A stretch of 64,000 bases of DNA, from the NCBI RefSeq assembly GCF_048771995.1, contig NC_133027.1, forward strand, positions 56,667,501 through 56,731,500, written 5' to 3'. The DNA is from Taeniopygia guttata (taxonomy: Eukaryota > Chordata > Aves > Passeriformes > Estrildidae). Shown here piece after piece: positions 1 to 12,353 of this stretch. The translations under genes and the position numbers were made by a program. The notes under the pieces are model-generated. The model saw only the letters and a program-made list of their open reading frames with translations, made no database searches and was not told the DNA's origin. Position 1 is the first letter of the stretch. Every line of letters begins with the position of its first letter.

Positions 1-428
1 TACCCAGACAAAAGGAGGAAATGTGGAAAATGGAAAAAGGAAAACAGAATTAGTCAAGAGCGGACATCTAGCTCACTCCATCTGGGTGAACTTAGCTTTG
101 TAAAAAAATAAAGTCCACATTTCTCTGTATTGAGCATTAGATATTTTAGTGAAAGGGAAAATGACCACACAGAAGTGCAAGCAAACATCCACTTTAATCA
201 CTGCAGTTTTTTGATATGCAGAGCAATATGTTTCAGAAAGACAAGTTCAGAGCATTGTCAAAATAAAAGTTTTACCTTTTGCTGGGTAAAAAGCTTTAAC
301 ATGCCTACCAGGCACCTGTCAAGCAAGAAACTTTTGAATCAAGGTCAGGACAGTGACAGCGAGGTTTCCATGTGGCAGTGGTGTGGAACAGCTGAATTCT
401 CATAGCTTACAAAAAGGGCTACACTTAC
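1..428. other. SLC18B1 intron 11, partial
   Basis: Sequence between exon 11 and the left edge. I looked on the minus strand for the expected continuation (the glycine- and proline-rich start of the last membrane region) and found none. No repeat or RNA gene is evident. Confidence 0.7.
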
Positions 429-503
429 CCAAGGGACCACATGGCATTGAAGAGCCCAGACACCAGTCCCAGAAGACTCAGGCCTTCTTCAAATCCATTC
501 TCA
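429..503 (-). CDS. SLC18B1: SLC18B1 coding exon 11
   Basis: Residues 360-384 plus two bases of Gly385: HENGFEEGLSLLGLVSGLFN then AMWSLG. It enters membrane segment 11. Acceptor TTCTGCAG, donor GTAAG. It is the last SLC18B1 exon inside the window; the remaining C-terminal exons are off the left edge. Confidence 0.96.
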
Positions 504-3500
504 CTGCAGAAGGACAGACCAGTTAGGGTAGTACAATATATATTGTGTCTCAGTCTGTAGCCTCTCACTACAGACCTCTTCCCCCTCTTTTTAATTTGCA
601 CACCACATAAATAGTTAACAAGCAAAAGTGTACAGTAGAATGTCTGTTTGCGCAGTACTTTCTTCTTTACTACCTCTGTGGAGGACTGCACTGCCATTCC
701 TCATCTCCGCATTCTCCCAAGTTAAGATCACATCATCACACCAACTCCCCATGTTTCATATGGTAAGCGTGAAACTGTGACAGGTGGTTTTTTAGAAGCA
801 AACACTTTGTTCCAAAAGGAACATACTAATAAGAGTAAATCAAGACCCTTCTAGGTCATTACTGAGGTACACATTTACAAAGTTATACTGGGAGGAGAAT
901 GACTGGCATGCTCAGAAGACAAGAGAGTAGCGGAAGCATTTAAGTGTTACTATCTGCCTTTGTCTCAAAAAGGGGCAAAAAAGCCCTACTTCATATTCAC
1001 CCCTGAAAAACAGTTGCAGATTCCTAGTGTCAGTAACATGAAAGAAGGGTTGGACTGAGTTACTTACTGTGCACATTGCAGGATCTCTGGAAACACGGGA
1101 ATAGCACTCATGCCAAGGGAAAAGCCAATCAAAACCAACACTAGCACAAATATCCACAGCTGACTGAAAGAGAGGCATTTACAAGAAGTTAGCTGCCGAA
1201 GACTCTTTTCAGTAAGGACTCCATTTGACTGAAGGCTGTTATATCAGCTCTCCCTGACTCATCAGCAAACTATGTGTCTTGAAGCCAATCCTAATACTTG
1301 AAAAATCCAGTTCTATGCTTTAGAAAAAAGACTTTGTAAAAGAATATGAAAAACTCGTGCTCAAATTATATATTTTCTTATCAAATGCAGTTCGTTTTAT
1401 GACATGCATATAGGAAGAGTTAGACAGATGAGGTTAACTGAGCAGTGCCTGTGTGCAAGCACCAGACTTGGTTTGTTGCAGAAGCAAAGGATTTTGAAGT
1501 TAAAATTTTGTAGCCTAATATATTACAACCAAATAGACTTAGCTAAATAATTTTGAAGACTTTACTAATTTATTTTTCTCCCTAGCTCAAATCTATGATC
1601 TAAATTTGAAACCGTACCAGTTACAAATCTATGATATTTTTAAATTAGCAACTGAGGCGGAGCTCTATGCATTAACAAGCCTATTACTTTAACACAGTAT
1701 CTTGTTTAACACAGTATCTCCTATCACAGTAGTTGTTTTGTAAGTGTAGCAGAATGTTTTGCTGTGAATTAACTTGAGAATATGACATTACAGCATTCAG
1801 GTACAACAGACACTGTCTTTGCTAGTGAAAACAAAGCTATAATCTGTCACTTTTCTCAGTAGGCTATATATAGAGAGAAGTAAAATCAGTACTGCTCCAC
1901 AGCCATGCAAATAAACCCCATAGTTTAAAAACACTGATGAAACAGAAAAATTTGGAAAATAAGATGAGAACTTTGTTTTGCTGAACAGGAAATGCCACAA
2001 AATTGTGAGAGAAGGAAAATGAAAAGCAACATTCTTCCTACCATACACATTAACATGAACACAGTAACGCTGAAAAGCAAAAGAAAAGGATCTATTTTAT
2101 GAAGCTATAAAACCTCCATTTTCAGATGCTTTCACAGCTTTACATTTACAATCTCATGCTACACATCAAAAAACATCTATGTTTCATGGTCAAAGGTAGA
2201 AGCTAAAAACCAAATCTGTTTCATGGTCAGAGCTGCTAATTACAGACTTACGGAGATACATGACTATGGTTGAAAACAGCACATAATGGGACAGACTCCA
2301 GTAGAGGCAGTACCTTTCAATGCGCAGTACAGGAGCGGGTCCTAGCATGAAAAGGCACACTGCTGTTATTAGGTCTCCAAATATCAGCAGCCACTTCCTG
2401 AGGTACTGTGAAAGAAAAGCTATGCAATTTAAAACTGGGAATTGGTCACGTACATCAAAAACCAACAAATTCTTGTTTCCTCACCCCAGATGCAATCACT
2501 GGCAGCAGTGGCTTAGTACAGAGATTTCAGGATACTGAGCAGTGGTCCTTCTCGGTTAGCAAAGTATTTTAGGTCTTAGTCTTCTTTAATATAAGAAACA
2601 CCCTGTATCATTTTATGATGATCTTTAAGTTCCTTCCAACCCAGGCCATTCCATGATTCTATGCAATTCTCATATACAAAGGGCATTACTAGTTTGTGTC
2701 AGTAAAAAACTATCAGAAAATTGCCACTGTCCTTCAGGCATAGTATTCCAAGTGTAGGTTTCCTTGATCAATTAGTACTGGCTGTCAAACAGGCAGTTTT
2801 AGGTGTACCACTGTCAAAGTCTCTTCCTATGGTGCTGTTAAAGAGCTAAAGGACGAGGCTAAAGGACAGGCAGCCCACTCTGCTGATCTAATTTGAATAT
2901 TACACTTTTTAAGAAATACAGCTAACTAGTACATCTTTACTCCTCAAAAGCTAATAAAATTAGATGTGGTAAAAAGCATGGATAACTGGGACATATTTTC
3001 CTACTCTCTCTTCCATATTGCTTTGAAGAAGATTGTGCTTAGTCCTCTAGAAAATCTCAGAACACTTCAGCTGCTTGTCTGATTTTCTTTACTGACTTGG
3101 ACATTCTTAAATTACCCTGGATCTTGCAAAAGAGATTACTGCCTCCCACGTGGCAGTAATGGGTGCATGTGCAAGGTCTTGAAAGGCAGATCCTTTTACA
3201 AGACCAGGCCTAGATCCTTTGTTTCATCCACTGTTCCCCACCTTTAAGCAAGTGCACAGAGTGCTTCAGTCACCCTGCAAACACAGCAGGGCAGGACTCA
3301 CCGGCAGTTTGTCGCTTACGAGTCCAAGGAGGGGAGAAGACAGGGAGTATGAGAGTGCCAAACCAAGGAACACCAAGCCCACGTAACCAGTTGGGAGTTT
3401 GAACTATGGAGAGGAAGATAAATAAAACAAAAACCAAGACAAACCATATATGCTACATTCACTGAAGGACATATATTTATATATATCCTTCAATTAATTA

Positions 3501-6500
3501 TATATTAAGTCAAAATACTGAAATGTGCGATTTTAAGTATTTTACTGATACCCTGCAGAGGTTTTTCACATATTTGAAATCATCCACAGAGCTTCAGTTT
3601 CATTGGTTTTCATTGCTAAGCAGGACTTACCTTCTTTAGGATAAATAGAGATATTGTGGGATCAAAAAAACCCAAGCATGCACTTAGAGAAAATATAGTG
3701 AAACAGAGTATTAGGACTTTTGGCAGAAGAATGAGCTTCCAAAAGGATTCCTTCATAGGAGTCGAATCTGTTTCAACAGAAGAGGAGGGGAGAACTGCAT
3801 TATTTTCAGCAGCATAAGCTCATGATTCATCTTCGTGCTTTAGAAAAGAAATAGTATTTCCCTTTTTTTAATAGTAAAACTAAAATTCCGCAGGTGAAGA
3901 AGAAAAGCATACAATTTAGATTCCAACACTGAAAATCCCCAACTTGAAAAGAAGTAAAGCATGCATTACTGCAATTGTGTAAAAAAAGTATTTGCTTCTC
4001 TGTTAGCAATTATACAGTGAAATCCTCATGTATATGTCTCAGCTTGATACTTGAACACATATTCATATCCAATAAAAGAAACATGCTTTGAGAGTAAGAT
4101 AGCTATTTATCAATTGAGATCTATCCAAGTTTTTAAACAACTAATTGAACTCCAACATGTTCGTTTGTACTCAGGAAACTCAGATGTCATGGTTACATGG
4201 GAATTTTAAGTCAGGCCCTCGTCCTGATGGTGTGTCTCCTATAATATCTGAATGTAATCTCAAAGTATACTGAACTGAAAGTTCAAGCATTAGCATCCAC
4301 CAGCTCAGAGCTAATAGTTATGTAACATACTTCCAAATTGGCAGCAATATCGTGACAATTTCAGAGTTTGGGGAGGTATGGGGGGAAAGTCAGCAGTAAC
4401 AACACATAGTTAATCATTTTAAGTTTCTTCTAAAAGCCAACATACTTTAAGTTTTTCTCCATGGTATTTGTATTAAAGGATAAAAAAAATTAAAGCATCA
4501 TTTCAAAGGTACTAGCTTTTTTTTTTTTCTCTAGAAAAGAATAACAGAACTGTAACCTTACAGTCTTGCATGAGGACTTAACTTTAAGCTAGTTTTCTGT
4601 CCAAGCAGGATCATCTGAAATTTAGTACATTTATATGACCTCCATCACTTAATTGAACCCCTCCTTTATTAACTTTTTAAAATTCTTTCCTGTTAATCAG
4701 ATCAGATTGTTAGTACAAATAAACACCGTTTTTTCTCCCTGTAATAGTTTTCCCCTCCATTGTTCACTCCTCAAACATGTTGAGTTCTCCTGTTTTAGGC
4801 AAAATCTGACTCCAGCTTTTCTTCAACTAGCTGCAATGACAAACCTATAAGGAAGCAGACACAACTGGTCCTTTACAAGCCCTAAATCTAAGACAAAAGA
4901 AAAGAAAAGTCTCAGTTCACTTCCATACAAAGTTCCTATTGTTTGCAGAAACAGGCATGAGGAGTTGTGTTAATTCCAGGCCACCTCATGAATTTAGGTT
5001 AGTATTACACATGAGCCTGATCAAGATGATAAACTAATTCAACAGGGGTTTTGCCCTCTGACTTGGATCAGACTCTAGAAGCTGACACTTTTTTAAAGAC
5101 ACTTAAGTACATGAGAAGTTAAGGTGAGTGAAGGAAGCAGGTAGAAGGATGTTTACCATATCTTGGCAATATGCACATATTCACAGGCACCAAAGCCAAC
5201 ACTATGCATCCCAGCGTGATGAAAGGGACCTCGTAACCAAATGTTTGATACAAAAAGCCGCCCAAAGGTGGGCCCAGCACCAGTCCGAGTCCTGAAAAAA
5301 TTTCAAGGCTGCCCTAAAGGATGAAAAAGAAAGCAGAAAGGAAGTCAGTGTGTTGAAACAATACAATGCAACAATACAAAGCAAGCCATGGGTAGCGAAA
5401 AGCAAGACACTGCATCGCTAGGACAAGATCTAGTAGTGACCTTCACAGGGTGGGACAGCAAAAGGAATTCCACAGTTATGTGTGTGACAGCCATGACCTC
5501 TTTTGCTTCACTACACTCTTTTGCTTCAGCTATACTGCAGCATTCCAACTCTGCTGTCACCTAACAGATCTCAATCCTCAGGCAAGGCAAATGTAGCAGA
5601 AAGCATCCACAGGACACCTCAGGCTGAAGGGATCACCTCTCCCACCTGCCATAACACTCCAGCCTGAGGGAAAGGATCTAAACAAACCTACTCAGATGGG
5701 TCATCATCTCATGGGATGAAGTACTTGTGCCAAGTTAAAGCTTTCTCTCCATAAACAACTGTTTGGACTCACTCCCTAAGGGTAGGAAAAAATAATGAAA
5801 CTGCAATAGGGACAACTCAGATTGTTTTGGACATAATTTAATAATTTGGTCTGTTTTGTAAGATACTAATTTGTAAAAGGACAGTAATACAGACACATCT
5901 TGTGCTACAAAGTCATAGTCACCACTGTCAACATCTGCCTCAACACTTGATTAATCAATGCTTAACCACCAGCAAGAGCTGGTGGTAATAACTGTTTACA
6001 GATAAAAGTTTTGATAACTTCCAGAGCCCAGAAAGATACTCCAGGGAATCATCCTCATCTTTAATTTTACTGATACAAGTCAAGAGTTGTCAAATGTCCT
6101 GAAAACAGTCAGAGTCAGCAAAAGCCCAGTTCTTTGCCCTAGGTCAGTCTAGGGTGCAACCTTTTTCTTTCCTAGCAAAGGAAATAACTAAGCATGGCCA
6201 TTAACATCACTGCATCCAGATGACGCTTTCAATTTTGTTGCTCACCAGCCATACAAACATTTGATTTGTGAGGCTTTGGTTCAAACAATCAACATTATTT
6301 GGGTCTATACCTCATTTAGGCCTTCTAAGTTAATGAAGTGGGAAGGGCATGAGGGGGAAGCTGAGACATCGGGTAGTACAGATCTGAGGATAAGATAAAC
6401 ATGATACTGTAAGAGAAGTGAGATTGCTTATGTTCTGAAGTCCACACCTCTTTGGTCCACAGAGGGATCACATTGACAGATGCTCAATTTCCCACTCCAA

Positions 6501-9500
6501 CAAGTCTAATGTGCCTATATTTAATAACTTCCCTATACACCCTCTAGAGTATCCAACAAGTAAAAGGAAGGCTGAAAACTTGTACAAAAATTGGAGAAGA
6601 AAGGTGCTTTTCACCAAGAAGGACAATAGAGAGCAAGGCTAAAACAAAGCCTCATCACTCCTTCAGGCTTCAATTTTACCCAAGGATACACCTTGCTTAA
6701 ATAATCAGCTCTTTCTTCTGCCTCTTGCCTCAGAGCCCAGTCTCTCCATCATGTCTATTTAAGGACACTAAATCTACACGAATAAATATGAAGAGATTTT
6801 ATTCTTATGCAGAACAAGATACTAGAGTACACAATATGGTAAAAAGACAAACATTTAGAAATGTCTGTTGTTCTATAGCACCCTTTCTAGATTTTAAACA
6901 AAGGTAGGTACCAAGCAACAGCTGTGTAGCATTTCTGATTCTGGTCTTAAGATGACCTTCACCACCAGACACCATTTTCAGCCATGCATTATGGTTACTG
7001 TGCTGCCATAACAGAATTTCTTTTCTTTTTAATTCTGATTATAAAATGGGTAATCAAGTCCTTTATGTCAAAATTACTTTACTTACCTATTTAAATTATG
7101 TTTTAAAATTTACAAACAGGAGACCTAAACCTTATTGACTGAATAAATCCAAAACATGATTACAATATATAAATTGCTCTCCAATTAAAAGGTCAGTTAA
7201 TCACTGCTGATACAACTTAGTAGGTTTTTTCTACTTAGAAAGACATATTCTATTTATAGAAGTAATTAAACAGCTTAACAACAATATTAGTTGTTAAGCA
7301 ATAAAAGCAGCAACTTTTCTAATTTTATTTCATGTTCTTAAATAAGTTCTCAACATTTGCTCACTCACTAAAATTTAATGCAGTTATTTCTGACAGAATA
7401 AATCTGAACTGAAAACCATAATGTATTGAAAAATAGACAGAGAAAGCAGCATTTTATTAAACACAAAACTTTTCTTTAACACCTTAAAACCTCAACTGAA
7501 AAAGGGTAGTATTTCTAGTTAAAATGAATTGTTGATGATCAGAAATGCTGCCCTCCAGATTTCAACAAATTCAAGCTCTCATCTTTTCATAAATAACTTT
7601 TACCAACAGATTAGAAAAATTAAGCCAAAATTCTTTCAGTTTTGCATCCTTCAGTCATTTAAATCAACACCATTTGAATTAATTTACCACTTTTTAATCA
7701 ATTCACATGGATCCTTACTATCCAGGTAGAAGTAGTCACTAAAAACTGTAGTAGTATTTTATTAGTATTTTGTCTTGATTTTCACTGAAGAGATAACTAC
7801 TGTCACTAATGGTCAGCTGTCTTCAAAGCACAAGCAACTAATATATACTGCTTAATTTATATCTAACAAGAGTTATGCTCAGGTCTAAACTCATTCTATG
7901 ATTGTGACTCTAGATTACAAACAAAACATTACATGATGATTTCAAATAAGCCTGCATACGACACAACAGATTTTCTCCTCCTGATTTTAGGCTGCCCACT
8001 GGTAATTTGCCATATTGCTGGAACTCAGCTGTAACACTGCTTTCTGAACTTACCAGGACAGTAGCTATATTAGTGGGAAATGCCTTTGCAAGGATTGAGA
8101 ACGATGCTGTCATTGCCGCTGCAAAGCTTATTGCATCCATTGCTCTTACTAAAAAGCAGAAACTGATGAACACTGTTCCACTTGGCACCTTGTCAAGCAT
8201 TCTGGAAAAGAAAAATCCCAACAGTATATTGGACTTCTCTCAGGATGGAAGAAGGCATCTACTAAAGGCCTAGAGCGTAATTTCTTGCTCATTAACAAGA
8301 CACTCAATGCTTTCTATTACCACTTATCTTTGAACCACATCAGTGAAATAATTCAAACTCTAGCAAACTATTTCTGGCAGCTTTCTCCTTTTCCCCTTTA
8401 CTTGGCAGTGAAAAGAGCATGAAAACCATAACCTGTGAAAAACTCCAATGCCACCTTTGTTGTATTTCATAGCTTTTCCAAGCACCGGTGCAAGAAGTCT
8501 GATGCAGTGTGTTAGAACTAACTAATAAGAGATTCCTTTATTACTAAAAAAGCATTTATTTTGCTAAAATTAGTGACTTAGCCTCTCCACCTGCCAGGCA
8601 AAGCTTCCCATTTAAGCCAAATATTTAAAAAAAAAGAATAATTAAAACATCATTCAGAAATAGTTTTCTTATTGCTGCACTTTGACAGGTTTCTCACCAT
8701 CCATGAACTACTACTTAAATAGATAGAACGTAACTCCTCTGCTTTCACAGTAAACAGACTCAAACCTAGTGAAAGGGAGAAGTGCTTCTGCTCTACAAGA
8801 GGTAGATAAAAATTAAAGATGCAAGAAGTTAGATGACTTAACAAACACAAAAGATGCCCAAGAGTTTCTAATTTTATGTCCATATTTTCATATGGATGAA
8901 AATGATCAGAAGACAAATGCAACAAAACCAAGCAATAGAAATTACTTACCCAAACAGAATGGTCACACATCCTGAAACAAACATCCCTGACACAAACATG
9001 AACTTTGCTCCAATTTGTGAAAGCTGTAAATTAAATACCATTTTTACATGTTAGTATTTCAAGGAAAGATCAAAAATTTTCAACGTAAGTTACTGTAAAG
9101 AAATCAAAAAATTATGGGAACTTTATAGCACCTGTAGCTAAAAGATTGGGACTGGTGTGCCTACATTCAATAATGAACCTAAAAATACTCTGAACAGTTA
9201 AGTGACTTAACCCAGTTTTAGAAAGGTAAGACAATGCTGCAGTTAACTATTTCACAGCAGCATGCTGCAGCTTCTGCAGAGCAGCAGGTTACAGCAGCAT
9301 TCCTCATTATAAACAAGCAGAACGTTTGTTTCCAAACCTCCCCTCCAGCACTATCACTGACTGAGGCAAGGCCAGCAATACCCATCATGAATCTGGCTAG
9401 TGAGAGTCAATGCAAGCTGATTTTTAAGCATATTTATGACAACCCTTAACAGCACAAAGCTTTGGCATGGGAAGCATGGTACTTTCAGGCCTCCCCATTC

Positions 9501-12353
9501 ATCACCAGGGAATGACCCCACCTTTCTTCATTTCAGACTCTCTCACCATAGTGAAGGATGACAGGAGGCATGCCATAAAGGAAACTCAATCCCACAACAA
9601 AGTACAGCTGAGCTTCTAATTCCATGCTGCAACTTTCCCTAAGGACAGTAGGTATTTCAGGCTCCTTTTCTGTTCAGGCCTGAACAAAGTCCCTGCCTTT
9701 CAGCCGTTAGTACTAAAGCCCACATTTTGCTGAGTTTCACTGAAACCCTCAGCATCTCTGAATGCTGCATTGTCCAGGCCTACTGATACTCACTTCAGCA
9801 GTCTGCAGTGAGGATGGCACACACTCTCTCCCCTGTAAAGTACTTGCTGAGGCTTGTGCCATAGCTGAATACCACTACAGGCACCAAGACTTGGACTTAG
9901 TAATGGCACTTATGTGACACTTTATGATCCACCTCAGCACCAGAGAATAAGCACTCATCACTCCTCAGCAAAGAGGCTGCCCAGTCAAAGACAGAGCCGA
10001 TTTTGAACTGCTGCTCTGCAGCAGCCCCAGCTTAGGGAATGATCCTGAGCAGCCCTAGCAAATAATGTATAGACAGCAGTGCTGCAGCACATAAACAGAC
10101 AAACATTTATATAATTTATTTGTGATGTCTTCAACATGAAAAAATCCTTAACCTGTGGGAAAGCTCAAGTTACAAGAACTGGAGACATTTCCCTCATATT
10201 ACTACAGAATGAAGTTGAAGGGGGGGAAAAAAAAAAAAAAGACAACATACCAGAAAAGAAGAAGAGGTGCAGTTAACTAAAGAAAAAAACCAAACGAAAC
10301 AAAACCAAAACACCTTAATGTCATCAAAGGCAAACAGAATATGTAAGTAAGTGCCACAAATAAAATGGGGTGGGGGGGTTGGAGAAAGGAGGTCATAGAA
10401 AGCAGAATTGATCATCAGATTACTCCAAAGCAAACAGAACAGTTAACCAGAGAAACAAAACAGTTACATGTCTGTTGCCCTATGCTACTCTCAGGAACAA
10501 CAGAAGAGTACTGACAGGACTTAGCTCACATTCAGACTGACTGGTCAGACTTCAATTACTGCAGACAGAAAACTGCAAGAGCACTACTGAAGAGATGTCT
10601 CTTTTCTCAGGCTTGCAGAACTGCCTTCACCTACCACCCTGTGTCATCACAGAAAAAAATCACAGCTTCAATTATACTTACATAATTTCCCAATATTAAA
10701 GAAGTCAAGAAATTGAACAAAGCAAAACATCCAAAAATCAGGCCAACAATTGTGTTACTGGCACCTTTTTTTTCTGCCTGCAAAAAAATCACAACCATGT
10801 AGAGACTCAGTCAAATTCTTGAGGTGAACAACATTCATGCCTTAAGTATTTAAATCTTTTTAATTGTCTATTAATGCAGTTAGAAAGCAATTTCTTTTCT
10901 CAAAGGCAGTAGGGGCTCATAAGGTAACAACAGAATTTAAAAACATGTTGCACTTCTAATATGTCATCAAGGGAAAAGCAGTGTTAATTTGTCAGTGAAT
11001 GAAAGAGTGTTATTTGCTGAGCAGGCAGACAGACTATATAAAGCTGGCTTCAATTCGTGTGCAAGGGTACTAGCTACAAAACTTTGATCCCTTGCACAGT
11101 GAAAGGGCAGTAAACGGAGATATCTGTTATCTTCACTGTGACACGCCACCCTATAACAAGCACCAGACAATTTTTTTACTTATTTAGCTGGCTAAATACA
11201 CTCACTTGGGCACAAGCACAGGAATATTTAGAGAAAAAGTATATTTATTTGGAAATACTTGGTAACAATTTGGTCATGAGAGAAATAGACTTCTGCTGCA
11301 AAGGCATCATGATCATCTTTTTCTTTGTTGTATTCATTCAACATAAGCAGAGATTTTATTTTTTTTCCCTGCTTCCTAGGTGAGGAAGTCAGCACAGTTA
11401 ATGATGGCCCAGAATGAGTTAACAGAGGCAGCTATAAATAAAAAGTCATTGAGTAGCTAGGGCACAGAAATGCAAGTCAGGACGCTGGCAGAGTTTAATC
11501 TCAGCTCTACAAAACTACTACGCAACACTGAGCAAAAGTTTTTTTCACTTCTCCAAGAATCCACTTTGATTTCTATCGCATCTCATTAGTTTGCTATCTC
11601 CTCTGTAGTCATAGGGAAGATTAATGCATGGACAAGATCCAGGTCACCATTTTATGCACTGCAGCTATTGCAGCATCATACTATCACCGAATTCCCACAA
11701 CTGAAAAGTCTTAACTCAGAGCTTACAGCCAGCCATAAATGTCCCACGGAGCTCAAGTTATTTCTAAAAGTTTCAACATGCAAACAAGTAATGTAGAGAG
11801 TAGCTAAATTGTTTGTTTACCTCTGAAGGGAAAAAGGGTCCCAGGATTGAGTAGCACATCATTGAACTGAAATTTATAGAAGCTGCTGCAACTACTGTAA
11901 AAAGCTGTTCTCTCGTAAGCCGTCTTGATTCCTCACCAACTGCTTCTGACATGCCATCATCTAAAAGTACCAAATAAAAATTATATCAAAGCATTAGAAG
12001 CTGACAGAGGGGAACAATTTACAAACCAGGCTGGAAAATTAAAATCCACACAAAACTTGTACCCTCCCGGCTCTGAGAACCGAGCCGTGCTGCCTTTTTG
12101 CCCCGTGCAGGAGCCGCGGTGCGGGTGCCGGCGGCCGCCCCTCAGCCCGCCCCGGAGGCGCTGGGCTGCGGCCGGAGCTGCCGGCACGGCCCCGGCGGCA
12201 GACCGTCCTGCTCCTGCGCTCCCGGCCCGGCCCGGCCCGGCCGCAGCCCGCGGGGAGCCGCTGCCCCCGGCCCGGGCCGTGCCGGCGGAGGAACGCGGGG
12301 CACCCCCGCCTCGCACCTGGGGGCTGCTCGCCGCCCGCCGCCCGGCTGCCCAT
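429..12353 (-). CDS. SLC18B1: SLC18B1, vesicular polyamine transporter (3' end beyond window)
   Basis: This is a proton-coupled polyamine antiporter of the major facilitator superfamily (SLC18 family), known in mammals to load spermine and spermidine into secretory vesicles. Eleven coding exons join in phase: 12317-12353, 11821-11960, 10682-10777, 8950-9023, 8054-8201, 5157-5313, 3631-3767, 3302-3403, 2314-2405, 1068-1163 and 429-503. They give 384 residues plus two bases of the next codon; about 70 C-terminal residues (last membrane segments and tail) should lie left of position 1. I see no further exon in 1-428. Visible marks are the start of membrane segment 1 with MMCYSILGPFFP (residues 46-57), the loop 2-3 motif GNYLSQIGAK (89-98), TM4 Arg135, an antiporter motif C-like GLVLGPPLGG (175-184) and GLVSDK (290-295) in loop 8-9. 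Identification rests on near-continuous similarity to human SLC18B1 as I remember it and on its place beside RPS12. All junctions are GT-AG. The start choice is explained under exon 1. Confidence 0.96.
504..1067. other. SLC18B1 intron 10
   Basis: Intron of 564 bases. I see nothing in it beyond splice signals. Confidence 0.8.
1068..1163 (-). CDS. SLC18B1: SLC18B1 coding exon 10
   Basis: Residues 328-359 plus two bases of His360. QLWIFVLVLVLIGFSLGMSA is membrane segment 10 and IPVFPEILQCA is highly conserved in the family. Acceptor CTTTCAG, donor GTAAGTAAC. Confidence 0.96.
1164..2313. other. SLC18B1 intron 9
   Basis: AT-rich intron sequence without a recognisable repeat or RNA gene. The donor at 2312-2313 is the non-consensus one described for exon 9. 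Confidence 0.8.
2314..2405 (-). CDS. SLC18B1: SLC18B1 coding exon 9
   Basis: Residues 298-327 plus two bases of Ser328. YLRKWLLIFGDLITAVCLFM spans membrane segment 9, followed by LGPAPVLRIE. The acceptor is TTTCACAG. The donor AAG/GTACTGC departs from consensus at +4 and +5, so this is the weakest splice site of the gene. Confidence 0.95.
2615..2663 (+). repeat. CR1 LINE 3' end, short fragment
   Basis: The segment resembles the terminal part of avian CR1: GATGATCTTTAAGTTCC, then CTTCCAACCC and a tail of ATTCTATG-type octamers. Only about 50 bases are left, in intron 8 of SLC18B1. CR1 copies are typically truncated at the 5' end, as here. Confidence 0.75.
2664..3301. other. SLC18B1 intron 8, remainder
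   Basis: Intron sequence downstream of the small CR1 tail. I see no other feature. Confidence 0.75.
3302..3403 (-). CDS. SLC18B1: SLC18B1 coding exon 8
   Basis: Residues 264-297. FKLPTGYVGLVFLGLALSYS spans membrane segment 8; GLVSDKLP at the end is the loop 8-9 copy of MFS motif A. Acceptor CCATAG, donor GTGAG. 102 bases, phase 0 at both ends. Confidence 0.96.
3631..3767 (-). CDS. SLC18B1: SLC18B1 coding exon 7
   Basis: Residues 218-263. It contains the central cytoplasmic loop start (STPMKESFWKLILLPKV) and membrane segment 7, ending DPTISLFILKK. Acceptor GAAACAG, donor GTAAG. Phase 1 in, phase 0 out. Confidence 0.96.
3768..5156. other. SLC18B1 intron 6
   Basis: AT-rich intron of 1.4 kb with a short T-run near 4520. 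No repeat family, exon or RNA gene recognised. Confidence 0.75.
5157..5313 (-). CDS. SLC18B1: SLC18B1 coding exon 6
   Basis: Residues 166-217 plus one base of Asp218. GSLEIFSGLGLVLGPPLGGF carries the MFS antiporter motif C pattern (glycines at fixed spacing, then GPxxGG) in membrane segment 5; segment 6 follows and the exon ends NMCILPRY. Acceptor CCTTTAG, donor GTAAAC. Confidence 0.96.
5314..8053. other. SLC18B1 intron 5
   Basis: The largest intron in the window portion of the gene (2.7 kb), strongly AT-rich between about 7000 and 7900. No repeat family or RNA gene recognised. Confidence 0.75.
8054..8201 (-). CDS. SLC18B1: SLC18B1 coding exon 5
   Basis: Residues 116-165. It includes membrane segment 4 with FLVRAMDAISFAAAMTAS; Arg135 and Asp138 are the charged residues expected in this helix. 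Acceptor TTTCCAG, donor GTAAGT. The exon ends in phase 0 after IATVL. Confidence 0.97.
8202..8949. other. SLC18B1 intron 4
   Basis: Intron of 748 bases. I see nothing in it beyond splice signals. Confidence 0.75.
8950..9023 (-). CDS. SLC18B1: SLC18B1 coding exon 4
   Basis: Residues 92-115 plus two bases of Gly116. It reads LSQIGAKFMFVSGMFVSGCV and then TILFG, completing the loop 2-3 motif and membrane segment 3. Acceptor TTTACAG, donor GTAAGT. The exon is too short to stand out as an open frame and was found by homology and phase. Confidence 0.95.
9024..10681. other. SLC18B1 intron 3
   Basis: Intron of 1.66 kb with a GCAGC-rich stretch around 9235-9300 and a G7-A14 run near 10220. Nothing functional is recognised. 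Confidence 0.75.
10682..10777 (-). CDS. SLC18B1: SLC18B1 coding exon 3
   Basis: Residues 60-91, starting AEKKGASNTIVG and ending LILGNY. It holds membrane segment 2 and the beginning of the MFS motif A-like loop (GNY). The acceptor TTTGCAG and donor GTAAG are both canonical. It is 96 bases, phase 0 at both ends. Confidence 0.96.
10778..11820. other. SLC18B1 intron 2
   Basis: Intron of 1.04 kb. No repeat or RNA gene recognised. Confidence 0.75.
11821..11960 (-). CDS. SLC18B1: SLC18B1 coding exon 2
   Basis: Residues 13-59. It covers the acidic N-terminal tail and membrane segment 1, with AAASINFSSMMCYSILGPFF as the conserved core. The acceptor is CTTTTAG and the donor GAG/GTAAAC. Exon 2 enters with one base carried from exon 1 and ends in phase 0. 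An in-frame ATG four codons in (TCA GAA next) is a possible alternative start. Confidence 0.95.

Noticed and set aside
8007..8273. 88-codon plus-strand open frame
   Set aside because: It is the antisense shadow of SLC18B1 exon 5.
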